From positions 1 to 33,289 of the forward strand of contig JADFYN010000012.1 of the NCBI GenBank assembly GCA_015233055.1: DNA of 33,289 nucleotides, in the 5' to 3' direction. This document shows, piece by piece, positions 17,549 to 26,681 of the stretch. Position 1 is the first letter of the stretch; the number at the start of each line of letters is the position of its first letter. Made by a program: the position numbers and the translations under genes. Under the pieces are notes generated by a model. That model saw nothing but the letters and a program-made list of their open reading frames with translations, was not told where the DNA came from and ran no database searches. Source of the stretch: Deltaproteobacteria bacterium. Its GTDB lineage: Bacteria; Desulfobacterota; JADFXK01.

Positions 17549-18324
17549 GGCGATGTGTTCTACCTCGATTACAGTTAGGGGTATCCGGTTTCGTCGGAAA
17601 CATTACAGCCTCAGTCAAACGACTATATCTCGGAGATAATGGCTAAGTAGTCCGGCAGGTAGCAAGCGATGCTCGGGCCATAGCGGCAAGGGCGAGATTT
17701 TCCTCGGGTATTATTCCTTCTGGAGGAACATCAACCCTGGTGCTATCATCCGTACCTCCCATCGCTCAGTCGTGTTCCGGTCCGGATGGTAACATGATCC
17801 CCAGTCCTAAGCCTGAGTCATGGAAATAAATTGGAATTATTTTAAATTAAAGCAATATCCGGTTGGGTGCCGGTCAGCGCCTGAAAGGTCAATAGTCAAA
17901 AATTGCCGGTAGAAGTTCTTTCCGGTGGAGGCCCTGACCGTGTTTATCAAGTTAATCACTCACTGGCCCTTTGTAAATGGGGAGGGTATAATTCGAGGGC
18001 GTATTTATCTTGTAACATATTCTATCTATCAGTCATTTCAGTTTGCGGAGAGGCAAAATCGGCTCTTCTTCGTCTCTGTCTTCGTGTTTATATTCTCCGC
18101 TGATCCAGTTAAAAAGCAAAACCGTAAAGGACACGGAGGTTTCGCAGAGAGTCTAGGGCGCTTTTGAGTGGTTTATTCATCACGTCAAAACCGCTGCGGC
18201 ATCTCTTAATGCTCTGCGTCCTTTACGGCTTGCCTATTTTCAAAATGCTGGAAGTCGACATGGGACAACCGCCGGTCATCGTCAGCCGATGTGTCGGTCG
18301 GTTGAACCGGCCATCTCGACCGGG
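17549..18324. other. 776-bp gene-free gap between lon and clpX
   Basis: No ORF in this stretch looks coding. The longer plus-strand ORFs (17903-18103, 17925-18167) have no family resemblance, and a 39-codon minus ORF (17643-17762) lacks a good ribosome-binding site. The gap must hold the lon promoter, but I could not place one with confidence. Its left third is compatible with the upstream region of lon; the right third carries a repeat (18116-18233). Confidence 0.6.
18116..18233. repeat. Imperfect inverted repeat of dispersed 'ctctgcgtcctttacgg' type
   Basis: The arm at 18116-18132 (gcaaaaccgtaaaggac) is matched by the reverse complement of 18218-18233 (gcaagccgtaaaggac) with one indel and one mismatch. 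The surrounding 'cacggaggtttcgcagagag' and 'atgctctgcgtc' sequences resemble dispersed repeats common between genes in this group of bacteria. It lies between clpX and lon. Confidence 0.5.
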
Positions 18325-19578
18325 TTAGGCGTATTCCGCCTTATTTTCATACAACAAAATCGGAGATTCACGGTTTAAGATCACTTCTTCACTGATCACG
18401 CATTCCCGGACGTTTTCCATCGAGGGAATCTCGTACATGATGTCGAGCATGGCGCTTTCCAAGATGGCGCGCAAACCACGGGCTCCCGTTTTTCTTTTCA
18501 GAGCCTCTTTAGCCACGGCGTGCATGGCCCCTTCGGTGAACTTTAGGTCAACGTTTTCAAATTCAAACAGTTTTTGATACTGTCGAATGATGGCGTTGCG
18601 TGGCTCAGTCAGGATGCGGATCAGGGCCTCTTCGGTTAGTTCGTCTAACGTGGCCACGATAGGTAACCGTCCGACAAATTCAGGAATCAGGCCGTATTTG
18701 AGGAGATCTTCCGGCTGCACCTTCTTGATGGTCTCGCCGTATTTCGCCTTGCTTTTACTAACGATATCGGCCCCAAAGCCCATCGTTTTGACACCGGTGC
18801 GGGCCCTGATGATATCCTCTAAGCCGTTGAAGGCGCCACCGCAGATGAACAATATGTTGGTTGTGTCAACCTTGAGAAACTCTTGTTGCGGATGCTTTCG
18901 CCCACCCTTGGGAGGGACGCTGGCCATGGTTCCTTCAATGATTTTAAGTAACGCCTGCTGCACCCCTTCGCCGGATACGTCGCGCGTGATTGAGGGGTTA
19001 TCGCTTTTCTTGGCGATTTTGTCTATCTCGTCAATGTAGACAATCCCCTTAGATGTTTTTTCGAGGTCATAATCCGCTCGTTGGAGGAGATTCAGGATGA
19101 TGTTTTCCACATCCTCTCCCACATAGCCCGCCTCGGTCAAAGTGGTCGCATCGGCAATGGTGAAAGGTACGTTAAGTATCTTGGCCAGCGTTTGGGCCAG
19201 CAAAGTTTTGCCGGACCCGGTGGGGCCGATAAGCAAGATGTTGCTTTTCTGGATTTCGATTCCATCGAGATCAACTTTGGATTCAATCCGTTTGTAATGG
19301 TTGTGGACCGCTACGGCCAATATTTTTTTGGCTTCTTCTTGTTCAATCACATACTCGTCTATAATCTTCTTGATTTCCATCGGCTTGGGTACAGAGGATT
19401 TAGACTTGTCCGATTCTTCTTTTTCGTATTCCTCAGCGATGATCTCGTTACATAGTTCGATGCATTCATCACAAATATAGACAGACGGGCCGGCAATGAG
19501 TTTTTTCACCTCATCTTGGCTCTTGCCGCAAAAGGAACACAGCAGATCGGTCGTTTTTCCGTTTTTGTCCTTTGGCAT
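18325..19578 (-). CDS. clpX: ATP-dependent Clp protease ATP-binding subunit ClpX
   Basis: A 417-aa AAA+ unfoldase that feeds substrates to ClpP. The N-terminal zinc-binding domain has Cys14, Cys17, Cys36 and Cys39 (CSFC...CDEC). Walker A GPTGSGKT is at 118-125, Walker B is '[10 protein letters not shown]', and the arginine sensor region '[10 protein letters not shown]' is present. The ClpP-docking loop reads MGFGA instead of the usual IGFGA, a conservative change. The tracked ORF begins at 19665, but the ATG at 19578 gives the normal N-terminus ([19 protein letters not shown]) with GGGAGA 8 bp upstream, so the 29 extra residues are rejected. It follows clpP by 49 bp and is probably co-transcribed with it. 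Confidence 0.97.
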   Translation of the reverse strand: MPKDKNGKTTDLLCSFCGKSQDEVKKLIAGPSVYICDECIELCNEIIAEEYEKEESDKSKSSVPKPMEIKKIIDEYVIEQEEAKKILAVAVHNHYKRIESKVDLDGIEIQKSNILLIGPTGSGKTLLAQTLAKILNVPFTIADATTLTEAGYVGEDVENIILNLLQRADYDLEKTSKGIVYIDEIDKIAKKSDNPSITRDVSGEGVQQALLKIIEGTMASVPPKGGRKHPQQEFLKVDTTNILFICGGAFNGLEDIIRARTGVKTMGFGADIVSKSKAKYGETIKKVQPEDLLKYGLIPEFVGRLPIVATLDELTEEALIRILTEPRNAIIRQYQKLFEFENVDLKFTEGAMHAVAKEALKRKTGARGLRAILESAMLDIMYEIPSMENVRECVISEEVILNRESPILLYENKAEYA

Positions 19579-19627
19579 TAATTTTCTCCCAAAGCTACCC
19601 TGTTGACCTGGGATGATTGTTGTCGTT

Positions 19628-20233
19628 TCACACCAACGAGGGCCCGGTAAGGCCTCGTCTCGCAAAAACTTCGTCTATAATCCCGTATGCCTTAGCTTCC
19701 TCACCGGTCATAAAAAAATCCCGGTCAGTATCATGTTCTACTTTTTCTAAGGTTTGTCCGGTATGCTTGACCATGATGTTGTTCAGCATCCGGCGCATTC
19801 TGATGATTTCCTTGGCCTGGATGTCAATATCAGTCGCCTGACCTTGGACTCCGCCCAGGGGTTGATGGATCAGGATCCGGGAATGGGGTAGGGCATATCT
19901 CTTGCCTTTTTCACCGGCTGCGAGAAGCAACGCCGCCATGCTGGCTGCCTGGCCCATGCACAGGGTCGAAACCTGGGGTTTAATATACTGCATGGTATCG
20001 TAAATGGCCATTCCGGAAGTTACCACGCCGCCAGGTGAGTTAATATAAAAGTTGATATCTTTGTCTGGATCTTCCGATTCCAGAAACAGCAACTGGGCGA
20101 TGATCAGGTTGGCCACCTGGTCGTCGATCGGGGTACCCAAAAAGATGATTCTGTCTTTTAGCAGCCTGGAGAAAATATCGTAGGCTCTTTCGCCTCGGCT
20201 ACTTTGTTCCACTACGATGGGAATCAGATTCAT
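19628..20233 (-). CDS. clpP: ATP-dependent Clp protease proteolytic subunit ClpP
   Basis: A 201-aa serine protease that forms the double heptameric chamber served by ClpX. The catalytic triad is visible as Ser98 (GQAASMAA), His123 (ILIHQPLGG) and Asp172 (DTDRDFFM). The N-terminus ([21 protein letters not shown]) has the usual axial-loop sequence and the length is standard. It sits 27 bp after the tig stop in the conserved tig-clpP-clpX order. Nothing unusual is seen. Confidence 0.98.
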   Translation of the reverse strand: MNLIPIVVEQSSRGERAYDIFSRLLKDRIIFLGTPIDDQVANLIIAQLLFLESEDPDKDINFYINSPGGVVTSGMAIYDTMQYIKPQVSTLCMGQAASMAALLLAAGEKGKRYALPHSRILIHQPLGGVQGQATDIDIQAKEIIRMRRMLNNIMVKHTGQTLEKVEHDTDRDFFMTGEEAKAYGIIDEVFARRGLTGPSLV

Positions 20234-20260
20234 GCGTTTTCCTGTCTCGCCTCCATTCGC

Positions 20261-21556
20261 CTAATCCAATTTATGCTCGGTAATCTTAGCATGTTCGATG
20301 ACAAATTTCAACGCCTTTTCTGTGAGCAACTGGGTCTTGAGCGACTCTTCTTCACCGTCCTTGCGGTACAATTCACGGATAATCGACACCTCTTGCTTGA
20401 CCTGGTCGGCCAATTTGCTATAGTAGGCAGTGAGATCTTCTTCCGTAACCTCAATGGACTCCAATGTGGCGATCTTTTCTAAGATTAAAGAAGCCTGGAC
20501 ATTTCTTTCGGCCCTGGGTTGAAATTCCTTAGCCAGTTGCTCATGATGAACTGCAGAGTCAGGTAGCTTTACTCCCTGGCGATTCAGATTTTCCGTAAAG
20601 TTTTGGATCAGGCGAGCCATTTCGCTGGAAACCATAGACTCCGGCATCATCAAGGTACTATTTTGAATTAGGAGGTTGATGGCCGCTTCCCGAAGACCGG
20701 TATCGGATCTCTCTTTTTCAATCAATTCCATTTCTTCGCGGACAGAGGCCTTGAACTGTTCCAGAGTTTCCAAGTCCCCCCCAAGATCTTTAACGAAGTC
20801 ATCGTCTAAAGTCGGCAGAATTTTTTCTTTTATTTCCTTCAAAGTAACACTAAAATGAATGGTTTTGCCGGCTATTTCTTTCTGATTAATGTCCGAAGGA
20901 TAGGTCACGTCAAATTCCCGCGTCTCACCCGTGGTCATTCCGGACAGATTATTGGAGAACTCCGGTAACGACCGGGCTCCGCCGATCTCAAAATCAGCGC
21001 CGTCAGTCTTGAGACTTTCCATTGACTTGCCCTGATCATACCCTTGGAAATCGACGGTGGCAAAATCACCCGTTTGAAGTGGCCGGGCTTCAGCGATGGG
21101 TTTTAATTGGGCGTGGCTTTCTCGGATTTGTTCGATCCTTTTATCAAGCGCCTCATCGGTTACGGGTGAGACCTCTTTGCTCAGTTCCAGGTCTTTATAC
21201 TCCGTAATCAGAATTTCAGGCTTGACTTCCACGGTCATGCTATATGTGAATTCTTGCTTGGGAATGATTGGAGATATGTCGACGTTGGGTTCCGACACGA
21301 TATCCAGGCCGGATTCTTCCAATGCCTGGCCAAGAGTTTCTTTGATAATGGTTCCGGATACGTTTTCAGCCATTTGCTTGCCGAAATATCTTTCCAAAAC
21401 ACTTTTAGGCGCCTTCCCAGGTCTGAAGCCTTTCAGACGAGCGGTCTTGCTCAACTCACGATAGGCGGAATTGAATCCATTGTCAACTTCCTCCACAGGA
21501 ATGCTCACCATGATTTTCTTTTTGACACCGTCGATGTCTTGAACACTTACTTTCAT
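20261..21556 (-). CDS. tig: Trigger factor, ribosome-associated chaperone and prolyl isomerase
   Basis: A 431-aa trigger factor. The ribosome-docking signature GFRPGKAP (43-50) lies in the N-terminal domain. An FKBP-type PPIase domain covers about 160-245 (starting near 'GDFATVDFQGYDQG'), and the rest is the helical C-terminal cradle. It holds nascent chains at the exit tunnel. It opens the tig-clpP-clpX block, and the tRNA-Leu gene is about 250 bp upstream on the same strand behind a terminator, so tig should have its own promoter in 21557-21748. A small inverted repeat (caatgt...acattg) is near 21613-21636. Confidence 0.97.
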   Translation of the reverse strand: MKVSVQDIDGVKKKIMVSIPVEEVDNGFNSAYRELSKTARLKGFRPGKAPKSVLERYFGKQMAENVSGTIIKETLGQALEESGLDIVSEPNVDISPIIPKQEFTYSMTVEVKPEILITEYKDLELSKEVSPVTDEALDKRIEQIRESHAQLKPIAEARPLQTGDFATVDFQGYDQGKSMESLKTDGADFEIGGARSLPEFSNNLSGMTTGETREFDVTYPSDINQKEIAGKTIHFSVTLKEIKEKILPTLDDDFVKDLGGDLETLEQFKASVREEMELIEKERSDTGLREAAINLLIQNSTLMMPESMVSSEMARLIQNFTENLNRQGVKLPDSAVHHEQLAKEFQPRAERNVQASLILEKIATLESIEVTEEDLTAYYSKLADQVKQEVSIIRELYRKDGEEESLKTQLLTEKALKFVIEHAKITEHKLD

Positions 21557-21748
21557 TCCAACCTCAAGTTTAGTCTGATGTGGTCTTGGTTAAGGTCTTG
21601 CGCCTAATTTAAACAATGTAAAAAAACATAACATTGAATAGGCTCAGCATGATATCTTAAGGAACCTCGGTCCCGGATTGGCATTAGTAACTTATTAGCC
21701 TATCGATTGCGGGCTATTACGGGTTATTAAAGGGATTGATAGGTATCG

Positions 21749-21784
21749 AAAAAAACAAAAAGGGCCTTTCCCGCCACGGCCCTT
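21749..21784 (-). terminator. Intrinsic terminator of the tRNA-Leu transcript
   Basis: On the minus strand, AAGGGCC (complement of 21778-21784) pairs with GGCCCTT (complement of 21760-21766) across an 11-nt loop and is followed by TTTGTTTTTTT. It starts about 24 bp after the tRNA 3' end. This is a textbook Rho-independent terminator separating the tRNA from tig. Confidence 0.88.
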
Positions 21785-21807
21785 CCATGGCGCATGCGCC
21801 AATTTTC

Positions 21808-21890
21808 TGGTGCGAGAGAGGGGATTTGAACCCCTACGGTTGCCCGCTGGATCCTAAGTCCAGTGCGTCTGCCAGTTCCGCCACTCTCGC
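21808..21890 (-). tRNA. tRNA-Leu (anticodon UAG)
   Basis: The reverse complement folds as a class II tRNA. The acceptor stem GCGAGAG pairs with CTCTCGC, the D-arm region is TGGCGGAACTGGCAGACGC, the anticodon stem-loop CTGGACTTAGGATCCAG has TAG in the loop, and a short variable arm is followed by the T-arm AGGGGTTCAAATCCCCT. Discriminator A and CCA are encoded, giving 83 nt in total. It reads CUA codons and, by wobble, other CUN. Confidence 0.96.
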
Positions 21891-22296
21891 TTGTGGTTAA
21901 GCCCATGCAATTCCACTTATAAAAAAAAAACGATACCTCTGTCAACCTTTTTTCGTTTAGCTCAAAAGGAATTAGTCGGTTATCGTCGCTACATTAGACG
22001 GTTCGGTTCATCTCTTGTTAAAGATATGCCGTTCTCATCGGTTCGTCAAGACCCAAATGAATTTGATCTGATTTTTGTCGGAGTAGATTTTGCCCGCTAC
22101 GGTCAAATTTACCGCAATCAAATAGCAGATGGAAAAAAACGTCATCCCTTCTCCGAGGGGCACCGTGCGTTTAAATGGACAAGTCTTCACTAATCAGTCC
22201 CGGCTCAGCATTAAAACAAATGGAATAACGATGTGATTTAAGTTCACCCCGCATCTGATCGGGTCAAGCCCAACTTCCAGCAATCGAAAAAAATGC
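21891..22296. other. Divergent intergenic region between tRNA-Leu and the rpsF operon
   Basis: About 400 bp upstream of the rpsF promoter. The 100-aa plus ORF starting with TTG at 21891 abuts the tRNA 5' end, has no ribosome-binding site and no family resemblance, so it is not called. The region should contain the tRNA-Leu promoter (minus strand). I see no other clear element. Confidence 0.5.
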
Positions 22297-22325
22297 TTGA
22301 CTCGTTCTCCAACCCAGAGTATAAG
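22297..22325 (+). promoter_or_regulatory. Sigma70-type promoter of the rpsF operon
   Basis: TTGACT (22297-22302), a 17-bp spacer and TATAAG (22320-22325) form a near-consensus promoter. Transcription would start near 22332, giving a leader of about 60 nt before rpsF. This is the best promoter match in the operon and fits strong expression of ribosomal protein genes. Confidence 0.82.
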
Positions 22326-22342
22326 AAATGATTTTACCCCCT

Positions 22343-22361
22343 CCCTTGCCTTGAGGCAGGG
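22343..22361 (+). promoter_or_regulatory. Leader hairpin upstream of rpsF, possible S6:S18 autoregulatory site
   Basis: CCCTTGCC (22343-22350) pairs with GGCAGGG (22355-22361) across a TTGA tetraloop with one bulged base. It sits in the short leader between the promoter and the GAGGAGG ribosome-binding site. Ribosomal proteins S6:S18 are known to bind leader hairpins of rpsF operons, but I cannot confirm the conserved binding bases here, so the functional claim is tentative. Confidence 0.4.
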
Positions 22362-22392
22362 CACCATAATTTGTCCATGAGGAGGCGTTAAC

Positions 22393-22854
22393 ATGCGCAG
22401 ATATGAAAACATTTACATTCTTCACCCGGAGCTCCCGGACGACGAGTACCCTAAGATCAATGAAAAGTTTCAAAATATTATCTCCAGCTTTGGCGGTCGG
22501 ATGCTCAGCTTTGATGATTGGGGCAAACGAAAGCTGGCCTATGAGATAAGCAAATTCAGCAAGGGTTACTATTTCGTCTATGATTTTGCCGGTAACGCGG
22601 CAACCGTCAACGAGCTGGAAAGAAATCTTAAAATTGATGAAAAGGTAATCCGGTTTCAGACCATCAAATTGGAAGATGAATTCGACATCGAAGATTACCT
22701 GGCCAGACGCGAAACTGAACAAAAAATGGAGCCGGAACGAAAGATTCCAGAAGAGTATGAACCCCCTGAAAAGGACGACAGCGAGTTGGATCGGGGTGAG
22801 GAATCATATGATGAAGGCGATGATTCATTTGAAAAAGACGAAGACCGGGAATAA
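22393..22854 (+). CDS. rpsF: 30S ribosomal protein S6
   Basis: A 153-aa S6 protein of the 30S platform, where it pairs with S18. The conserved core is residues 1-100 ('MRRYENIYILHP', 'WGKRKLAYEI', 'GYYFVYDF', 'NLKIDEKVIRFQTIK'). It is followed by a tail of about 45 residues made largely of Glu and Asp with few hydrophobics (for example DEGDDSFEKDEDRE). Core S6 is about 95-110 aa, and acidic tails of this kind vary between lineages. The start has a perfect GAGGAGG site 7 bp upstream. It is the first gene of the operon. Confidence 0.97.
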   Translation: MRRYENIYILHPELPDDEYPKINEKFQNIISSFGGRMLSFDDWGKRKLAYEISKFSKGYYFVYDFAGNAATVNELERNLKIDEKVIRFQTIKLEDEFDIEDYLARRETEQKMEPERKIPEEYEPPEKDDSELDRGEESYDEGDDSFEKDEDRE

Positions 22855-22895
22855 CCCCAATCAAGTCGCTATCTAAATATAAGTGAGGTGCCTTT

Positions 22896-23144
22896 ATGGC
22901 TTTCCAAAAGAAAAGACGACGGATGTATCCGCGGAGGAAAATCTGCCGCTTCTGTGCTGATAAGTCCCTTATGATCGACTACAAGGACGTCAGAACATTG
23001 AAATATTTTACCACTGAACGCGGGAAGATTATCCCCCGGCGAATTTCAGGTAACTGTGCCAAGCACCAGCGGGTATTAAATACGGCGATCAAACGGGCCC
23101 GGAACATCGCTCTTCTACCGTACGCCTCTAACATGGCTATTTGA
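22896..23144 (+). CDS. rpsR: 30S ribosomal protein S18
   Basis: An 82-aa S18. The core '[33 protein letters not shown]' and 'GNCAKHQR' retain Cys-x-x-Cys and Cys-x-x-His, the zinc-binding C+ form of S18. The N-terminus is Lys/Arg-rich. GTGAGGTG lies upstream of the ATG and the gene follows rpsF by 41 bp. The protein forms a heterodimer with S6. Confidence 0.97.
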   Translation: MAFQKKRRRMYPRRKICRFCADKSLMIDYKDVRTLKYFTTERGKIIPRRISGNCAKHQRVLNTAIKRARNIALLPYASNMAI

Positions 23145-23193
23145 TAATCAATTATTGCCATGGCAAATTATCAGGGGAAGGATAGGCGCAACG

Positions 23194-24228
23194 GTGGCCA
23201 TTGGTCTTCTGAAACAACGGAAAATAAAAGAGCCAACCGCTGAATCGGGTGGTAACAAGCCGGCAAGGGATGAGGTTGGTATTGTGGTTGATGACGCAAC
23301 TAGGTTAACCAACAAAGATATCTCCACAGGTGTCCTAGTCACCACTGCCATCTTTTGTTTTTCCGTCATCATTCCGGTGGTCGGGGTACTGCTTTACCTG
23401 TTCACCCCGCTGCCGGTCATGTTGTACAGGTTAAAGCTGGGTCGCAAGGCGGGCGCCTTTGTTCTTGCTGCGTCCACCTTGGCGGCCTATCTGCTATTGT
23501 CCTTGATCGGCTCCGGAGGAGAGGCTGTCTTTTTCATTCAGTTCGGAGTCTTAGGCTGGGCCGCCGGGGAAGTTCTTGATCGGAACGGCTCTATTGAGCT
23601 GGCCGTATCTTTGCCGGTATTGGCGGTCATTGGTTTGGGCGTGGTCTTGCTTGTGGCCGTGGCCATGAGCCGATCCACCGGACCTTACCAGCTCCTGACC
23701 ACCTACGTTGATGGACAGGTCAAAGAAACCTTAAGCTTATACCAGTCCATGGGGGTTGACGTCCCCGATCAGAATATGGCCCAGATCAAAACGGTCATGC
23801 TGGCCGTTTTCCCCGGACTGACAATCGTGGGACTGGGAATCGTCTCATTCCTTAACCTGATGGTGGCCAGGCGTCTGAGCGCAGTCTTTAAGATACCGTT
23901 TCCAGAGTTTGGTTCCCTTAATAATTGGCGGCCTCCGGAATATTTGGTCTGGCCGGTGATTGGGGCAGGGTTCACGCTGGTCGTCCCCGGATTAGGGCTG
24001 GCCATGATCGGCCTAAACATATTCTTGATTGCTTCCCTGATATATCTTCTAGCCGGGTTGGCCATTGTGGCTTATTTTTTTCAACAAAAAGAAGTTCCGC
24101 GGTTCATGCGTGTCTTTGGTTATACCCTCATTGCTCTAACACAGCTTGTCACCCTAGCCGTGATACTTATAGGGTTTATCGACACCTGGATAGACTTTAG
24201 AAAACCTCGCAATCAGGAAGAATCATAG
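23194..24228 (+). CDS. DUF2232 (YybS-like) polytopic membrane protein
   Basis: A hydrophobic protein of about 344 aa with around eight predicted membrane segments, for example 'GVLVTTAIFCFSVIIPVVGVLL', 'FVLAASTLAAYLLLSL', 'VLAVIGLGVVLLVAVAM', 'FPGLTIVGLGIVSFL' and 'LIALTQLVTLAVILIGF'. DUF2232 genes are commonly found between rpsR and rplI in Deltaproteobacteria and Firmicutes, and the family function is unknown. The start is uncertain: the track uses TTG at 23155, but GTG at 23194 has AGGGGAAGGA upstream and is preferred. A hydrophilic N-terminal stretch of about 45 residues precedes the first membrane segment. Co-transcription with rpsR is likely given the short spacing. Confidence 0.85.
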   Translation: MAIGLLKQRKIKEPTAESGGNKPARDEVGIVVDDATRLTNKDISTGVLVTTAIFCFSVIIPVVGVLLYLFTPLPVMLYRLKLGRKAGAFVLAASTLAAYLLLSLIGSGGEAVFFIQFGVLGWAAGEVLDRNGSIELAVSLPVLAVIGLGVVLLVAVAMSRSTGPYQLLTTYVDGQVKETLSLYQSMGVDVPDQNMAQIKTVMLAVFPGLTIVGLGIVSFLNLMVARRLSAVFKIPFPEFGSLNNWRPPEYLVWPVIGAGFTLVVPGLGLAMIGLNIFLIASLIYLLAGLAIVAYFFQQKEVPRFMRVFGYTLIALTQLVTLAVILIGFIDTWIDFRKPRNQEES

Positions 24229-24304
24229 GGTCGATCGGAATCTTATTTCGGAACGGCCAAATCCAGCGATCAGGTGTCCGGCTTTAGTCAGGGAATGGAT
24301 AACT

Positions 24305-24396
24305 ATACTGTGAACGGTCATACTTGTCCCTTTTAAAAGAGACGTGGTTGCTGGTTGCCTTTAACGAGTAACCAGTAACAAGCAACCAGAAACAGG
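24305..24396. repeat. Dispersed repeat, copy 1 (upstream of rplI)
   Basis: Contains gaacggtcatacttgtccc, followed by ttgctggttgcctttaacgagtaacc and internal gttgc / gcaac and ggtta / taacc complementarity that can fold. A second copy lies upstream of dnaB at 25109-25217 with most of the same order. It sits 90 bp before the rplI start, within the presumed operon. Confidence 0.7.
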
Positions 24397-24485
24397 TGTT
24401 TTGAAAGCAATCACAAAAGCCCATCTCAGCCGAATATGGTTTGTTTGGCGGATTGGAGCTGTTCGTAGATAGGAGGTTTGCCATC

Positions 24486-24932
24486 ATGAAGCTTATTCTT
24501 AAAGAAGATGTAGCCCAACTCGGCTCCAGGGGGACTTTGGTCAATGTGGCCCGTGGCTATGCCAGGAATTATCTGGTACCCCAAGGCCTGGCCATTGAGG
24601 CCTCAGAAAAAAATATCAAGCTGGTTGAAAGTGAAAAGCGGGTCATTTGGGCCAGAGAAGCCAAAGACAAAGAATCGGCGGAGCTGGTAGCCGCACAAAT
24701 TGGCGCCATTGTATTGAAAATTTACCAGAAAGCCGGTGAGTCCGAAAAACTGTACGGTTCCGTGACTTCTATGGACATAGCCGCTAAGCTGGCTGAAAAA
24801 GGCGTTGACGTGGACCGGAAGAAAATCATCTTGCCGGAGCCGATAAAGGCGCTGGGCACCTATGAGATCCCGGTGAAACTGCATTCCCAGGTTCAGGGCA
24901 AGATTAAGGTTGAAGTGCTGCCGGAAGAGTAG
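24486..24932 (+). CDS. rplI: 50S ribosomal protein L9
   Basis: A 148-aa L9 with the conserved N-terminal RNA-binding domain (MKLILKEDVAQLGSRG, then 'VNVARGYARNYLVPQGLA'), a long charged connecting helix (about 45-75) and the C-terminal domain ('KLYGSVTSMDIAAKL'...'LGTYEIPVKLHSQV'). The tracked ORF starts at 24441, but the ATG at 24486 has AGGAGG about 9 bp upstream and gives the normal N-terminus. It is separated from DUF2232 by 257 bp that include a dispersed repeat, so it may have its own promoter. Confidence 0.97.
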   Translation: MKLILKEDVAQLGSRGTLVNVARGYARNYLVPQGLAIEASEKNIKLVESEKRVIWAREAKDKESAELVAAQIGAIVLKIYQKAGESEKLYGSVTSMDIAAKLAEKGVDVDRKKIILPEPIKALGTYEIPVKLHSQVQGKIKVEVLPEE

Positions 24933-24948
24933 TTTTCGATTTAGCCCG

Positions 24949-24984
24949 AGTCCGGGTACCAGGCCCGGACTTTGGACTGTTTGG
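24949..24984 (+). terminator. Likely terminator after rplI
   Basis: A perfect 8-bp stem AGTCCGGG/CCCGGACT (24949-24956 and 24964-24971) with a 7-nt loop begins 16 bp after the rplI stop. The following tract (ttggactgtttgg) is only partly T-rich, so termination may be incomplete and allow read-through to dnaB. Confidence 0.5.
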
Positions 24985-25108
24985 TCTATCCTATCTTTCG
25001 TGATTTTTTCTTTTGCCGATCAATCAAGGCATCCCCAGCCAGATGGCCCGGCGCAGCAGATACAGGCTGTTTCTGTGTCCTGCAATCCGGCGATAGTTTA
25101 TATTATAC

Positions 25109-25217
25109 CTCGAACGGTCATAATTGCCCTTTTATAGAGATGACATGTTTGCCGGTTTCTCGTTGCTGGTTGTCTTTAAAGAGTAACCAATAACGAGCCC
25201 AGGAACGAGTAACCAGG
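25109..25217. repeat. Dispersed repeat, copy 2 (upstream of dnaB)
   Basis: Shares gaacggtcata.ttg.ccctttta.agaga and then gttgctggttg.cttta..gagtaacca with copy 1 at 24305-24396, plus an insertion of about 15 bp between the two blocks. The 318-bp gap between rplI and dnaB is otherwise without visible genes. Confidence 0.7.
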
Positions 25218-25250
25218 CAATATGAGTTCTCAGAAACGTCAATTGCGGCC

Positions 25251-26681
25251 GTGGCAAGTATATCTCCCCAGGAACATACTCTAGTGGCTCCCAAAAAAAA
25301 GCAAACCCAGGCCGACGCCATTCGAATTCCGCCTCAGAGCCTTGAAGCCGAGATATCTGTTTTGGGAGGCATCCTGGTTAATAATCGGGCGATCGACAAA
25401 GTCTTGGACGTCATCACCCGTGATGATTTTTATACGGAAGCTCACCGCAAAATATTTTCGGCCATGGTCAATTTGACCGAACGTAGCGAACCGGTAGACT
25501 ATTTGACTCTGTCTGAGGAATTAAAACAGAAGAGTCAATTGGATGACATCGGTGGTGAAGGATATCTGGCTTCTCTGACCAACGCTGTGCCGACTTCGGC
25601 CAATATTGCTTTCCACGCCAAGATTGTTTACGAAAAGGCCGTGTTGCGGCGTCTCATTAACTGTGCTTCCGACGTAGCCAACATGAGCTACGAGGCCGAC
25701 CGGTCGGTGGAGACCATTCTCGACGACGCCGAGAAGCTGATTTTCGAAGTGGCCGAGACCAGAATTCAACAGGGCTTCGTACCTATTGGAAAATTGGTCG
25801 AAACAACCTTTGCCAAGTTAGAAGCCATGAAGGATCAAGGTGGAATCATAACCGGAGTGCCCACCGGTTATCATGACCTTGACACCGCTACTTCCGGTTT
25901 CCAGCCTTCCGACCTGATCATCATTGCCGGACGCCCCAGCATGGGTAAGACAGCATTTGCCCTGAACATCGCCTTTAATGCCGCCCAGCAAGGTTATCCG
26001 GTCGGCGTTTTCTCGCTGGAAATGTCGAAAGAACAACTGGCCTTTCGAATGCTTTGTTCCGAGGCCCGGGTTAATTCCACCAATTTGCGCAAAGGTTTTT
26101 TGCCCCAGGGGGAATGGCCGACCCTGGTGGCCACGGTCAGCCGGCTGGGCGACGTACCTGTTTATATAGATGACACCCCGGCTGTGTCGGTGATGGAGTT
26201 GCGGGCTAAAGCCAGAAGAATGAAATCCAGCCAAAGACTGGCCATGGTCGTCATTGATTACCTGCAACTAATGAGAGGCCGGCTGGGCGAAGATTCCCGC
26301 GAACGCGAGATATCTGAAATATCGAGATCTTTAAAATCATTGGCCAAGGAACTGGATCTACCGGTGGTGGCGCTGTCACAATTAAACCGGAAAGTGGAGG
26401 ATAGGTCCGACAAGCGACCTCAGTTGGCCGACTTGCGGGAATCCGGGGCCATAGAGCAAGATGCCGATGTGATATTATTTATTTATCGAGACGAAGTTTA
26501 TAACAAATCTGAGGATAACCCGAACCGGGGCAAGGCAGAACTAATTATCGGGAAGCAACGTAACGGACCTACGCTCAAGATAGACCTGGCTTTTAACGGT
26601 AGCTACACCAGGTTTGACAATCTCTCCACCCGGACGGACGGCGGGGCGGTCAGCCGGCAGGAGGCCACGTCGGAGAAATGA
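25251..26681 (+). CDS. dnaB: Replicative DNA helicase DnaB
   Basis: A 476-aa hexameric replication helicase. The N-terminal DnaB domain spans about 25-130 ('[16 protein letters not shown]'). The RecA-like motor has Walker A GRPSMGKT (227-234), Walker B '[12 protein letters not shown]', and the '[17 protein letters not shown]' block with '[10 protein letters not shown]'. Length and domains are complete and there is no intein. Start choice is open: GTG at 25251 has no good ribosome-binding site, while GTG at 25284 has AGGA 10 bp upstream. It overlaps the NUDIX gene by 4 bp (ATGA). Confidence 0.96.
   Translation: MASISPQEHTLVAPKKKQTQADAIRIPPQSLEAEISVLGGILVNNRAIDKVLDVITRDDFYTEAHRKIFSAMVNLTERSEPVDYLTLSEELKQKSQLDDIGGEGYLASLTNAVPTSANIAFHAKIVYEKAVLRRLINCASDVANMSYEADRSVETILDDAEKLIFEVAETRIQQGFVPIGKLVETTFAKLEAMKDQGGIITGVPTGYHDLDTATSGFQPSDLIIIAGRPSMGKTAFALNIAFNAAQQGYPVGVFSLEMSKEQLAFRMLCSEARVNSTNLRKGFLPQGEWPTLVATVSRLGDVPVYIDDTPAVSVMELRAKARRMKSSQRLAMVVIDYLQLMRGRLGEDSREREISEISRSLKSLAKELDLPVVALSQLNRKVEDRSDKRPQLADLRESGAIEQDADVILFIYRDEVYNKSEDNPNRGKAELIIGKQRNGPTLKIDLAFNGSYTRFDNLSTRTDGGAVSRQEATSEK

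Noticed and set aside
17643-17762. 39-codon minus-strand ORF upstream of lon
   Set aside because: It has an ATG and a plausible composition but no good ribosome-binding site and no recognisable family. It is too short to support without conservation data.
21891-22193. 100-aa plus-strand ORF starting with TTG at the tRNA 5' edge
   Set aside because: No ribosome-binding site, start codon adjoining the divergent tRNA gene, no motifs.
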